Source: Aurelia coerulea
Lineage: Eukaryota > Cnidaria > Scyphozoa > Semaeostomeae > Ulmaridae
DNA: 64,000 nt
NCBI GenBank assembly: GCA_039566865.1
Contig: CM076947.1
Location: forward strand, 1,371,501 to 1,435,500
Direction: 5' to 3'
Below, piece by piece: positions 53,896 through 63,051 of this stretch. The notes under the pieces were generated by a model that made no database searches, had not been told where the DNA came from, and was given only the letters and a program-made list of their open reading frames with translations. Both the position numbers and the translations under genes were made by a program. Within the stretch, counting starts at the first letter, position 1; each line of letters opens with the position of its first letter.

Positions 53896-55010
53896 CGCAA
53901 AAAAGCAAAGCCTATGACCTTAAAGTTTGAGAAAAAATAAGCATTTTCAAAATCGGCCTATTTTTTGCGAAAAAGCAACGCATACGACCTTAAAGTTTAG
54001 GCAAAAATAAGAATTTTCAAAATCGGCCTATTTTTCCAAAAAAGCAAAGCCTATGACCTTAAAGTTTAAGAAAAAAATACGAATTTTCAAAATCGGCCAA
54101 TTTTGCCAAAAAAGCAAAGCCCATGACCTTAAAGTTTGAGAGAAAATAAAAATTTTCAAAATCCGCCTATTTTTCCAAAAAAGCAAAGCCTGTGACCTTA
54201 AAGTCTAAGAAAAAATACGAATTTTCAAAATCGGCCTATTTTTCCAAAAAAGCAAAGCCCATGACCTTAAAGTTTGAGAGAAAATAAAAATTTTCAAAAT
54301 CGGCCTATTTTTCCAAAATAGCAAAGCCTGTGACCTTAAAGTCTAAGAAAAAACACGAATTTTCAAAATCGGCCTACACTCCTTTTTTTTATAAGAAACC
54401 AACCGCTTATAAGAAACGGTAGGCTCAATTTTTCGAAAGCTAAGAAACAACCCTACCTGGATTCAAAAATGCTAAGAAACTTTTGTAATTTTCAGTTTTA
54501 ATTTTCCTGTCGCACACAAAAATGTTTTGACATAGTACAGTTATAGCAACTGTTTGGACATTCATTTGAGTGCGAATCATGTTATTTACTTGTTTTGAGA
54601 TCTTACTGAGTAATTTTGCGAGCCCTTTCGACAAAACAAAATCAACTCTACATTGCCGGAATCAAAAATATAAGAAACACATAAGAAACTTTTGGTAGCT
54701 AAATGGCCCAAAAATTTAACAAAAAAATGGCCTACCAGCCACGGACCTTAGTTTCTTATAAAAAAAAATGAGTGTATTTTTCCAAAAAAGCAAAGCCCAT
54801 GACCTTAAAGTTTGAGAAGAAAAAATATTAATTTTCAAAGTCGGCCTATTTTTCCAAAAAAGCAAAGCCTATGACCGTGAAGTTTAGGAAAAAATAATAA
54901 CTTTCAAAGTCGGCCTATTTTTCCAAAAAAGCAAAGCCTATGACCTTAAAGTTTAAGAAAAAATAAGAATTTCAGAATCGACCTATTTTTCCAAAAAAGC
55001 AAAGAAAAAC
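53896..55010 (-). repeat. Right subterminal array, ~69-bp unit, about 10 copies, split by a MITE
   Basis: The unit includes AAAGCAAAGCCTATGACCTT and AAAATCGGCCTATTTTTCC, at ~69-bp spacing. Seven copies precede and about three follow the MITE at 54377-54774. Inverse complement of the left array. Confidence 0.93.
54377..54774. mobile_element. TTTCTTATAA-family MITE inserted into the repeat array, TA duplication
   Basis: CACTCCTTTTTTTTATAAGA at the left and TTTCTTATAAAAAAAAATGAGTG at the right. The uninterrupted repeat unit reads GGCCTATTTTTCC; here it reads GGCC-TA-element-TA-TTTTTCC, so the TA duplication is proven by comparison with neighbouring units. Confidence 0.92.
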
Positions 55011-55606
55011 AGGAATAAGAGGTATTACCTTTTAGCAAGGAAAATACTCTGATACCCCCAGGACGAAACCCTCTGGCCCTGTAGCCCTAGCGCTAGAAAT
55101 AGACAGTGCCCATAGAAATGGAAGCGAGGTTGCCTCACTTGGATGTGAGCTTGGATTTTGGCGCGAAACAGATAATTATTTGGCGGTGGCGCCGCCAGTT
55201 CGCAAGAAACCAGGTGGAAGTGGCGCTCAAATGTTCATTTACAGCCTGGTGTGGCAGGGAGTTAGAATCCTGTTCATATGGCGGGGTGAGTTTACAAAGT
55301 AGTTTCTAAAGCATTTGTTTCTTGTTGTTAATGTTGGTGAAAAGCTGCCTTGTTTAGGCCATGAAATTCGTTTTAGGCCAAAGAAGTCGTACTTTTTCGT
55401 GTTCGTACCGACCAAGCGGTACGTTCGGTAAGCGACTTATGATGTGAAGTTTAGGCCCAATCACTGCGATCATGTTTTGCCGATAACTTTCCTCGTAGGG
55501 GGGTTACCCCAAATATTATTGCATATTCAGACTCCTTATAGTACAGGCTTTCATATAGTATATAGCTTATATATATAAACGATGTTCCGAATTCGTAAGT
55601 TCCGCC
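54995..55606 (-). repeat. Right long terminal inverted repeat of the 8-kb element
   Basis: Inverse complement of 47543-48160, ending CGTAAGTTCCGCC. Confidence 0.88.
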
Positions 55607-55852
55607 ACCAAGTTTTTTTCTCTTAAAAAGCATCCCATTTTGAAGAGCTTCGTCAGATGATGGCGAATCAAGCACTCTGAATGGTATTCTGCGCCTTCTT
55701 GGGGTCGACGAAGTGACGTTTGAGGCAGCTATTTTGGTTTCAGACTGCATTGCATGATGTGAAGATGTAGCTGCCGGTGTTGGTGCTCCTATCGGCGACA
55801 GAAATCCTCCAAAGCTGTTTGATTCCAGTAAGGATGCCATGCAATGGATTTT
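55607..55852 (-). CDS. Putative exon broken by the 8-kb element
   Basis: The minus-strand frame from an ATG at about 55843 reads MASLLESNSFGGFLSPIGAP, then a Ser/Thr-rich part, then STPRRRRIPFRVLDSPSSDE and LFKRKKL, and runs straight into the right end of the 8-kb element at 55606. The basic IPFRVLDSP motif looks like real coding sequence but I cannot assign a family. The continuation is not found beyond the left end of the element. Confidence 0.4.
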
Positions 55853-55991
55853 ATAACATAGTGTATCGAAGGGTCCTTTAATTTTGATCATTTTCCAAAC
55901 CCAAATCGAAGAATAGAATAAGGGGCCTAATAAGTAAAGCGACCTTGGCGCCAACCAAAGTGAAATTTGCACACAATAAAATCATACTCAC

Positions 55992-56111
55992 TGGTCAATT
56001 GTCTGAATATTTGCAAACAAATTTTCAAAGGATGCAGGTCTTGTGGCAGCTGCTACATCAATAGATTGGTCGAATAAAAATTCAATCCCCAATCCATCGG
56101 TGGAATCCATT
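55992..56111 (-). CDS. Putative first coding exon, unknown protein
   Basis: The ATG opens MDSTDGLGIEFLFDQSIDVA, for about 40 codons, ending ANIQTIDQ at a consensus donor (ACCA/GTGAGT). It lies upstream of the broken exon at 55607-55852 on the same strand and may belong to the same gene, although I found no acceptor that joins them convincingly in frame. Confidence 0.4.
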
Positions 56112-56514
56112 TGCCGTTTTTGTTTTGTGCACGCACGCAGCTGGAGGTTACAGCATTCACTGAGGCTTTATGACCGTACTCAAAGGCGCCAATTGATGAA
56201 TGGCTAAGTGAGGCTGGAATTTTATTTATAGCGATAGTAAAGCTTTAAGGAGACTTTAGATTCTTTTCGGATAAGTACTATTTAGGGCGTTTCCACGAGG
56301 TTTCCCTTTAAATAAGGGCGTTTCCCGTTATTCAAAAGGGCGTGGTCCCAAACATTTTTCCGGGGGCTTCGATCCCGGACCCCCAGTACCCTGCGCCTTT
56401 GTCGCATACCTCCCTTATGCTGACTCGCCTTCGGCGCATAGCACCTTCAGCTATAGTCAGATTTTTCCTTGGATCCACTCCTGATCATTTTACAGTGTGT
56501 TGCCTCAAAGCATA
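56112..56514. other. Possible promoter region of the minus-strand exons; no gene recognised
   Basis: Contains GGGCGTTTCC repeats near 56284-56345. No TATA box was recognised. Confidence 0.35.
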
Positions 56515-57130
56515 CCGGGTGACCCAGAAAAAAGTGACCCAATGAAATCTATTACAGAAAGTTAAGTAAGCGGCCGACTGAAATGCTTCAAACGTGGATT
56601 TGTCTTTAAAAGACTAGCCTACGTTATGAATATTTTTCGCAATTTTTTTCGGCACGGTAATTTTCCAAAGTTAAGGATTTGAAGGAAAGGACATGCCTGA
56701 AATCCTCAAAAAGTCGTCCAAAACAGGGGATCAATTTACAGCCATTTCAAATCTTTAAAACAACGAGTAGCGTGTTTCATTTCCACCTGGGAATAGGCAA
56801 CCCAGTCGGAAGTCTTCAGAGCAAGTTTATAGTCCCTAGGTACTTAAAGATATTCTCAGGCAAAATCAAACACGCTTCTCGTCGTTTTGAAGATCTGCAA
56901 AGGCTTTCAATCGATCCCCTGTTTTTGACGACTTTTTGAGGATTTCAAGCCTGCCTTTTTCCTCGAAATCCTTAACTTGGCAACTTTACCGTGCCCAAAA
57001 AATTAGGAAAAATACTCATAATGTAGGCTAGTCTTTTAGCAACAGAACAATGTTTGAAATATTTCAATCAGCCACTTGCTTTCTTTTCTATAACAGATTG
57101 CGTTGGGTCACTTTTTTCTGGGTCACCCGG
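56515..57130. mobile_element. Palindromic Tc1/mariner-like MITE (CCGGGTGACCC ends)
   Basis: CCGGGTGACCCAGAAAAAAG on the left and CTTTTTTCTGGGTCACCCGG on the right, flanked by TA (56513-56514, 57131-57132). The two halves are inverse complements nearly throughout (AAGTCGTC...AACAGGGGATCAATT and its inverse), so it is a 616-bp fold-back. Confidence 0.9.
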
Positions 57131-58805
57131 TAGAACATGATGTCAGCCCTCTAACATATCATGTTACCAATGTTGCAGCATCATTACAGAACAGCGCAAA
57201 TGAGGCGCCTCTCAACACTGATGGACATGTGGAAAACATTTCTATACATCTGTTGATACAGCCAGCACAAGAACAACAACAAGATGTTGGAGAAGGTTTT
57301 GGAAAGATTCTTGGTAAGTTGGCGGAGGAAAGCGCGACAATTGGAAAACCTTCCAAGATTATTTTCAAGATTGAGATTTCCTGTATGGTGGGAAATGTAG
57401 GAAAAAATGAGTGACATCTTTGAAAAGGTGCCTATGTGTCGAATAGAGGTCTTTGTTACAAATGATAAAGATGACGAAGATGAGACATACAACGTTACAT
57501 ATTTGATTTGGAAATCAATGGCATGTGGTTACAACATTCGTCCGATGAAATTTGCAAACACTGCAGTAATAAGGTCTCATAAATGACATTCTCGTAAATG
57601 ATGGAAGGTCTCCTACCCGAAGTACAACAGTGGCCCAGTCGCAAAGGCAGTGAAAACAAGGCCCACCTATGGTAAGAATTTTACATCTCATAAAATATTC
57701 CAATTCAGTAGATAGTAGTAACGTTCCTCCTTCATCTCCACACTCAGTTTCATTATATACTTAATATTTGATGCACAACAGTTTTGCTCAGCATCTTTAA
57801 CCCAAAGCGATTAACCTCCTAAAACATTTGGGTACTCAAGCACCCTTGGGATTTGGTTTATCATGTTAATAATTGGCAAGTAGAGGGGTATCGCCCTTGT
57901 GGAGCGCCCTCAAATTTGGAAAAATTTTATCGCACTGCAAAAGTCGCTGAATAAAAGAGTCTCGGACTAGTTTTTCACAAAAAGCGCGCGAAAACAGTTT
58001 GCTGATGCCACCTCCAACATCGTGACTTGCCCTCGCTGTGTAATATCATTTTGTTCCTTCACGAAATGAAAATAAAGTTGAACTAACCTGAAGGAGAATC
58101 GAAGGTATGTTCTTTTACAATCTGTTTTTTCATGGTCATTTCTCTTGTCGCTGCTTGAGTTCAAATATTGCAACCCTGATCTAAACTGGATGGCCTAACG
58201 TCGAGCTTCAACCTTTGAGATGACGAATTAACAGGAATCCTTGAAATCACGCAAGCGATCTTGCCACCACATGCATCGATTATCAGAGTATTCTCTCGGG
58301 CCTAAATCGCCCTAATGATGCACCTGTGTTCTGTATGAGCTCGTGCTATGTCACATGCTCAAGCCTCGTTTTCGTCAGGCAATTTAAAAACAATCCCGAT
58401 GGGTCGCTATGGCTCCTTTAACAATTTCCTAGGGCCAAATGGGCGACCTTTTGAAATTAGGCCGCTCAGACCTCTCGGCATAAAAATTTGTATCATGGCA
58501 AATTGAAATCTCAATTAGTCACAAGATTCACACAAAAGGGAGAGGAAGAGTAGATGATCATACTCATGGTAAGTTTTATTCAAAATTTCGCTTTATATTG
58601 TCAAAACCTGCTCTCCTTACAAAAGCGCTCCAAAAGGGCGATACCCCTCTACATTAAAAGTTTTACTGAGCCATGCAGTGACTCATTTCAGGTAGAAGCC
58701 CCATCTTCTTTTCCAATAATTCCTTTGTTATGCCCAGTGAAACCTACAACTGTACTGTACATATTTGCCATGAACTGAAATGCTATATTTGTTATATACG
58801 GTGTA
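57131..58805. other. No confident gene
   Basis: A plus-strand frame at about 57133-57414 has some protein-like composition (Gln-rich QEQQQDVGEGFGK) but no recognisable domain. The rest is AT-rich. GGGCGATACCCCTCTAC occurs near 58636 and its inverse near 57877-57893. Confidence 0.35.
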
Positions 58806-59412
58806 CCGGATGCGCCAAAGTAAACTATGCACGTTTGGCAGGCCACAATAAATCATACACTGGACCGATTTTGAGGATTTATGACTTAATCGTTAGCAGA
58901 AAGCCTGAATTAGATACTGGGATTTTTTGCAAATTTTTTCATTTTCAGTTTTTAGAGCTAGAAGCGAATTTCCTAAAATTTTAGTTTTCGAAAACACTGA
59001 AAACGATATAAAAACATCGATCAAGTTTTCTAAATAATCGACATGAATAGACAAAGAAAGAACTTGTTTGTGGTGATCTGCGATTTAGAAATCGATCAAT
59101 TTTTATCTGCTATAATACGAGAGTTCGTACTAAACCCCCAAATCCCCCTGAAAACATTTTCTCTTTGTTCATTCATGTTGAATCTTTTAAAATTTGATCG
59201 ACGTTTTTTGATCGTTTTCCATGTTTTCGAAAACGAACATTTTAAGAAACTCGCTTCTAGCTCTAAAAACTGAAAACGGAAAAATTTGCAAAAAGTCCTA
59301 GAATCTAATTCAGGCTTTCTGCTAAAGATTAAGTCCTAAATCTTCGAAATTGGTCCAGTGTACGATTTATTGTGGCCTGCCAAACGTGCATAGTTTATTT
59401 TGGCGCACCCGG
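58806..59412. mobile_element. Palindromic Tc1/mariner-like MITE (GCGCC ends)
   Basis: CCGGATGCGCCAAAGTAAAC on the left and GTTTATTTTGGCGCACCCGG on the right, flanked by TA. Inverted similarity extends to the centre (TTTTTAGAGCTAGAAGCGA and its inverse). Frames inside are by-products of the palindrome. Confidence 0.88.
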
Positions 59413-59482
59413 TACTTGTTTCAATTGTGATTTTACTAGCACTGTGTATGCTTCTGTTCAGATTATGATCTAAATTTAAAAC

Positions 59483-59795
59483 ATATTTAATCCAAGGCTA
59501 TGTGTCCGGCTTGATGAAGATTGCTATACAAATAAGACTGCAACTTGCATCATATGCCAGCTCCAGCAAGGAGCTCCAATCAGGACAAACAGTGGTTCCA
59601 GAATATCTATCTGTGTTGAAAGAAAAAATTGAAAAAGATGATGTAGTCTCTGCACACAAAAGTCGATTCATAAGGAAAACAGAAGACTCGGAACAGATGA
59701 CAAATGAGGATGATGAAATGGCAAGCACTGGTCAAAAGCGAGAGCAAAAGGGCACTCATGGACATGCTCCATCAAAAAAGAAAACAAAGCGATAA
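59483..59795 (+). CDS. Possible terminal exon, basic C-terminus
   Basis: About 100 open codons (SGLMKIAIQIRLQLASYASS, then YLSVLKEKIEKDDV, then an acidic patch and a nuclear-localisation-like tail HAPSKKKTKR) ending at a stop. The MITE at 59803-59980 follows within 10 bp, as if in a 3' UTR. No domain was recognised and no upstream exon identified. It may belong to a host gene or to a degenerate element. Confidence 0.35.
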
Positions 59796-59802
59796 ATCAT
59801 AG

Positions 59803-59980
59803 CACAAGGAGCCCACATAAAAAGTAGTAGAAAGCAAACAAAATGCGGCTTCTGCTAGTGAGACACGGCAAAAGCCGTAAAGCGCACATAGCTCCTCCAC
59901 AGATGCTGCTTTTGCCGTCTCTCACTCGCAGAAGCCGCATTTTGTTTGCTTTTTACTACTTTTTATGGGGGCTCCCTGTG
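59803..59980. mobile_element. Fold-back MITE with 7-bp target duplication
   Basis: Ends CACAAGGAGCCC and GGGGGCTCCCTGTG, a long stem through AAGTAGTA.AAAGCAAACAAA and the AATGCGGCTTCTGC block. ATCATAG is repeated at 59796-59802 and 59981-59987. The termini resemble those at 375-644. Confidence 0.85.
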
Positions 59981-60315
59981 ATCATAGTTGTATATATTTG
60001 AAAACCCTCCCAGAAGCATGGTAAAGGTAATAATAATTTGCTCTCCAAAATTGCTCTGTCCCCTCAAAATAGCCACTTTATAACCTGCAACCCTGCCACC
60101 TTGATTTTGATAAATGAAATCAATGCTAAGAGGCTTCCTCCAATTTTGCTTCTTTTGCTCAGAATTCCAACCTTTGGCGGTACAACACTTTGTAAGCGCT
60201 GTAAGTTTCAAATCATTGGCAGGCTTGAGTTGTTATGTGTTCCACTAATTCTTATGAACTCAAGTTGCATAAAAAAAAGAAAAACTATTTGCCAGTGCAT
60301 TACCTTGAAGTCTAA

Positions 60316-60478
60316 TCAGTAATCAATTGTTGGATACTTGAAACCAGTGTACTCATCGGATGGGAATGCACTGCGAATTTTGTTGACAGCACAAGATGGT
60401 AGGACTTTCCGCTGGTTTTTCCCCAAATAATGCCAGATACAACGTACAAATTGGCGGTAACTAATATATCTGAACAGC
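60316..60478 (-). CDS. P2X7-cytoplasmic-domain protein, terminal exon
   Basis: After the acceptor TTTCTCTTTTAG the exon reads LFRYISYRQFVRCIWHYLGK, then VLPSCAVNKIRSAFP and a C-terminal DEYTGF before the stop. YxxYRQFxxW and LPSCAVxxIRxxFP are hallmarks of the P2X7 receptor C-terminal (ballast-like) domain family, which occurs as a free-standing, multi-copy protein in cnidarians. Its function there is unknown; in P2X7 the fold binds zinc and guanine nucleotide. Confidence 0.8.
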
Positions 60479-60503
60479 CTAAAAGAGAAAATTTGAGTAC
60501 AGT

Positions 60504-61245
60504 TAACCCTATTGTACCCGGGGGGGGGGGCAAAAAATGCCCCCCCAACCAAACTTTTGATTATAAAACAGAGAAGAAATAGAAAAATGAGCTGAAACAT
60601 CCATGACTTTTCCTAATTTTCAATTTGCAATTAAATTTTAGACCTTTCATTGTCATAATTTAAGTCACGTGACCAGTAGATACCCATATTTGGAAAGTAG
60701 TCACAAAGAAAATCACATACACAGTCATAATTCCTTTGTCTTAAGATTGATGAAGTTGTGATTGGTATCAAATGATTTCCCTAGCAAAGTACTTTCATTT
60801 GATATATACATTATTCATATTTACTGACATCAACAAATTATAGATTCCATGACATCATGCAAATTGATGACGTCATATCTATAATAAAGAAAGACAACAT
60901 TTTCAAATTTTGATATAAATGGATGGATAAACTTATTCTCTTCATTTTTAAGTAGTTTATTGAGGTTTTCATACATTTTCTTTTAAATCAATTAGCACTT
61001 TTTGTGTTTTCAGTACTGAAGCGTGTATCTGACATGGTCCCATTGTTTGGTCGCTTGGCAACGAACCACGTGATTAATTAGCATTACAATTTATAATTAG
61101 ACTCCTAATAGATGTACTTACTATTGTGCGAAGTTACAATGGCATACTAATTATGGTTTTGGAGATAATTAGGGGGGGGCATTTTTTGCCCCCTCCCGGC
61201 AGTGGTCTGACCCTAGGAGCCCGGGTAGAATAGGGTTAATCCTTT
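60504..61245. mobile_element. piggyBac-like MITE in the intron of the P2X7-domain gene
   Basis: TTAACCCTATTGTACCCGGG on the left and CCCGGGTAGAATAGGGTTAA on the right, with TTAA target sites and the G-run/C-run subterminal fold-back of the family (GGGGGGGGGCAAAAAATGCC and its inverse). Non-coding. Confidence 0.85.
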
Positions 61246-61554
61246 AATGGCTGTTGAACTGATAGAAAAGTTTGAATGAGTTGAACTCTTTTTTGTTCAA
61301 CAACTGCACTGTAGATCCATACAGTATTTTGTGTTCAGGCCTAGTTTGATTTTCTTATAGTCTTGAATTGTAGCATGCCTGGCTCTTTTTTGCTGCCTCT
61401 TGACCCAATCACAGTTTTTCCAAATTTTTTATGAAATTTATAGAATAAACACAACTCCTGATTTGCTGTTGACAAGTTTTTAATTATTTCATCAGCATAA
61501 ATGTACATAGTGAGGAGGTATATACACGATTTTGAATAAATACATAAATTTAAA

Positions 61555-61778
61555 CATAATCGCAAGTTGGATGATCATCAATGAACTCCTCATCTTCAAC
61601 GTATTGGTATATTGCTGTCACAATTACATCTGTATTGAGGCAAACAGGCGTGAAACCATCAACTTGAGTTATGCACCCACAATTGGCATCGTCTGATTTA
61701 TTTGATATTAGTTGTACCTCCCGACAACAAAGACTCTCAAGACCGGTTGGCATTGAAACACAATGATTGCTGCCGCAC
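61555..61778 (-). CDS. P2X7-cytoplasmic-domain protein, middle exon
   Basis: Begins after TTGCCTCTTGTCATTTGTAG. With exon 1 it gives NTDWCGSNHC, then MPTGLESLCCREV and CGCITQVDGFTPVCLNTDVI, matching the Cys-rich zinc-binding start of the P2X7 cytoplasmic domain (C.C..C...CC.E...C...F..VCLN). The 3' boundary is uncertain: the frame runs to CDYV-stop and no strong donor is visible before it, so this exon may be damaged. Confidence 0.75.
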
Positions 61779-61967
61779 CTACAAATGACAAGAGGCAAAA
61801 TATAAACATAACGAATAAAAGGGCCAGGCTAAATACCAACACAACAACTAAGTGACGAATAGCCAGTAGGCTAACATGCAGGGAAATTTGCTGTGGTTTT
61901 TGTTACTGGCAAATCTCTGACGTATTTGTACAAGAAACAAGGTGTTTTGCTGTTTGAAAGTACCTAC

Positions 61968-62221
61968 CAGTCAGTGTTTCCAATCCTTTCAGGGTTAATG
62001 TCCTCATCTTCACTTTCTTCGGAGTTTGATTACTCGCTGCTTTCTATTTCTCGATCAATCACATTTACAACTGCCGCTGGTGGGTTAGGCCTTGGCCTAT
62101 GGCACTGTCTTGATCTTCCACTCTTACTTGCACCAGGTAGTGGCTCGAACTGAAAAGGCTGTATCTCGATTCCATCAGTATTTACTAGTCCATAGTCGAA
62201 TTTGTCGCTGCTGCTTGACAT
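61968..62221 (-). pseudogene. P2X7-cytoplasmic-domain protein, first exon with one internal stop
   Basis: ATG at 62221: MSSSSDKFDYGLVNTDGIEI, then QPFQFEPLPG, a Pro/Arg-rich patch, an acidic stretch and DINPERIGNTDW at donor GACTG/GTAGGT. The acidic-then-NxERxGNTDWC order is as in other free-standing copies. A TAA at about 62027-62029 interrupts the acidic stretch, so this allele is probably a recent pseudogene unless it is a sequencing error. Confidence 0.7.
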
Positions 62222-62489
62222 TTTCCAAAATATTTGCTCAACTAAACAAACTGTACGTAGGTTGTGCGATGGAAGCGATGATGGAATGTTCATACCCTAC
62301 TAAGCACCCAAAGCTTGCTACACTAAACCCCAAATTTCAAAGCAAAAATTAACTCTTACCTATAGCTTCAACCAAGCTCAAAAGAGAGGTATTCTCTCCA
62401 ATATAACATTATCATCCACAATCCACATCCATCTTTGGACAAATAGCAAGAACAACTACAACAACTAACATTTTTGGTATGAAAAACCT
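62222..62489. other. Intergenic space, no gene recognised
   Basis: Between the P2X7-domain gene start and the helicase fragment, both on the minus strand. Confidence 0.4.
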
Positions 62490-63051
62490 AAGAGTACTCC
62501 TGAATGAAGACAATAACTTCTGCATCATCTAACTGTGCTTTTAGGCATTCTTGTGCATACTTTGTGTCCTCGCTCGTACATTTCCCTTTGGCTACATTAT
62601 TTAAAATGTTGACTGGATGTAGCTGGAAGAAATCTGCACTCCAAAGTATTTTTTATCCGGTTGATTTTTGTGAATAGCCCCCCGTCAAAATGACATTTGC
62701 ACTGATTGCTGAAGCTTGTCAAAAACCAGAACATTGGCATGTATAATCTCTTCCAGTTTGCCCTTTCTTGCGTCTATGATGCTCAGGAGCGCATCTTTGC
62801 TCAACCTATGTGTGCCAATAACTACAGCTGAGTGGAGAGTCCTTCCATCTTTGAACAGCGTTTTAGTCATTCCTGATGAGGTGGTGACCATCACTTCCTT
62901 TCCTCATGCTTGCAAGATCGAAATGGCTCATGAAATCATAAAAGTCTTGCCAGTTCCTGCTTTCCCCAACAACACCGCATTATGACCTGTTGTAGCGATG
63001 TGTATAAAGTCATTATGCTCCTCCTTTACATGTGTCATCATCGAAAGAATT
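62490..63051 (-). pseudogene. PIF1-like helicase fragment, decayed
   Basis: In order along the minus strand: TTGHNAVLLGKAGTGKTFMI (Walker A, then a stop), VMVTTSSGMTKTLFKDGRTL (motif Ia region), ANVLVFDKLQQ (Walker B, DE replaced by DK), and after a frameshift SADFFQLHPVN (motif III, normally GDFFQLPPV). The loss of the Walker B glutamate and several breaks make it inactive. It may have come from a Helitron or from a multi-copy PIF1-like gene. Confidence 0.75.

Larger units (their letters stand above)
47543..55606. mobile_element. Second giant inverted-repeat element (about 8 kb) carrying an RFX-kinase gene
   Basis: Left GGCGGAACTTACGAATTCGG and right CCGAATTCGTAAGTTCCGCC are exact inverse complements, and the inverted similarity continues for about 600 bp on each side, then into inverted arrays of a ~69-bp repeat. 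Inside are an RFX-like/kinase gene (minus strand), a Merlin-type transposase fragment (plus strand), a ~200-bp tandem repeat and nested MITEs. The GG start and the internal Merlin fragment suggest a Merlin/IS1595-related element. I see no matching target duplication (CACATCTG left, ACCAAGTT right), so one end may be rearranged. Confidence 0.75.

Noticed and set aside
56515..57130. 86-codon frame and other frames inside the palindromic MITE
   Set aside because: Frames in a fold-back element appear on both strands symmetrically and encode nothing recognisable.
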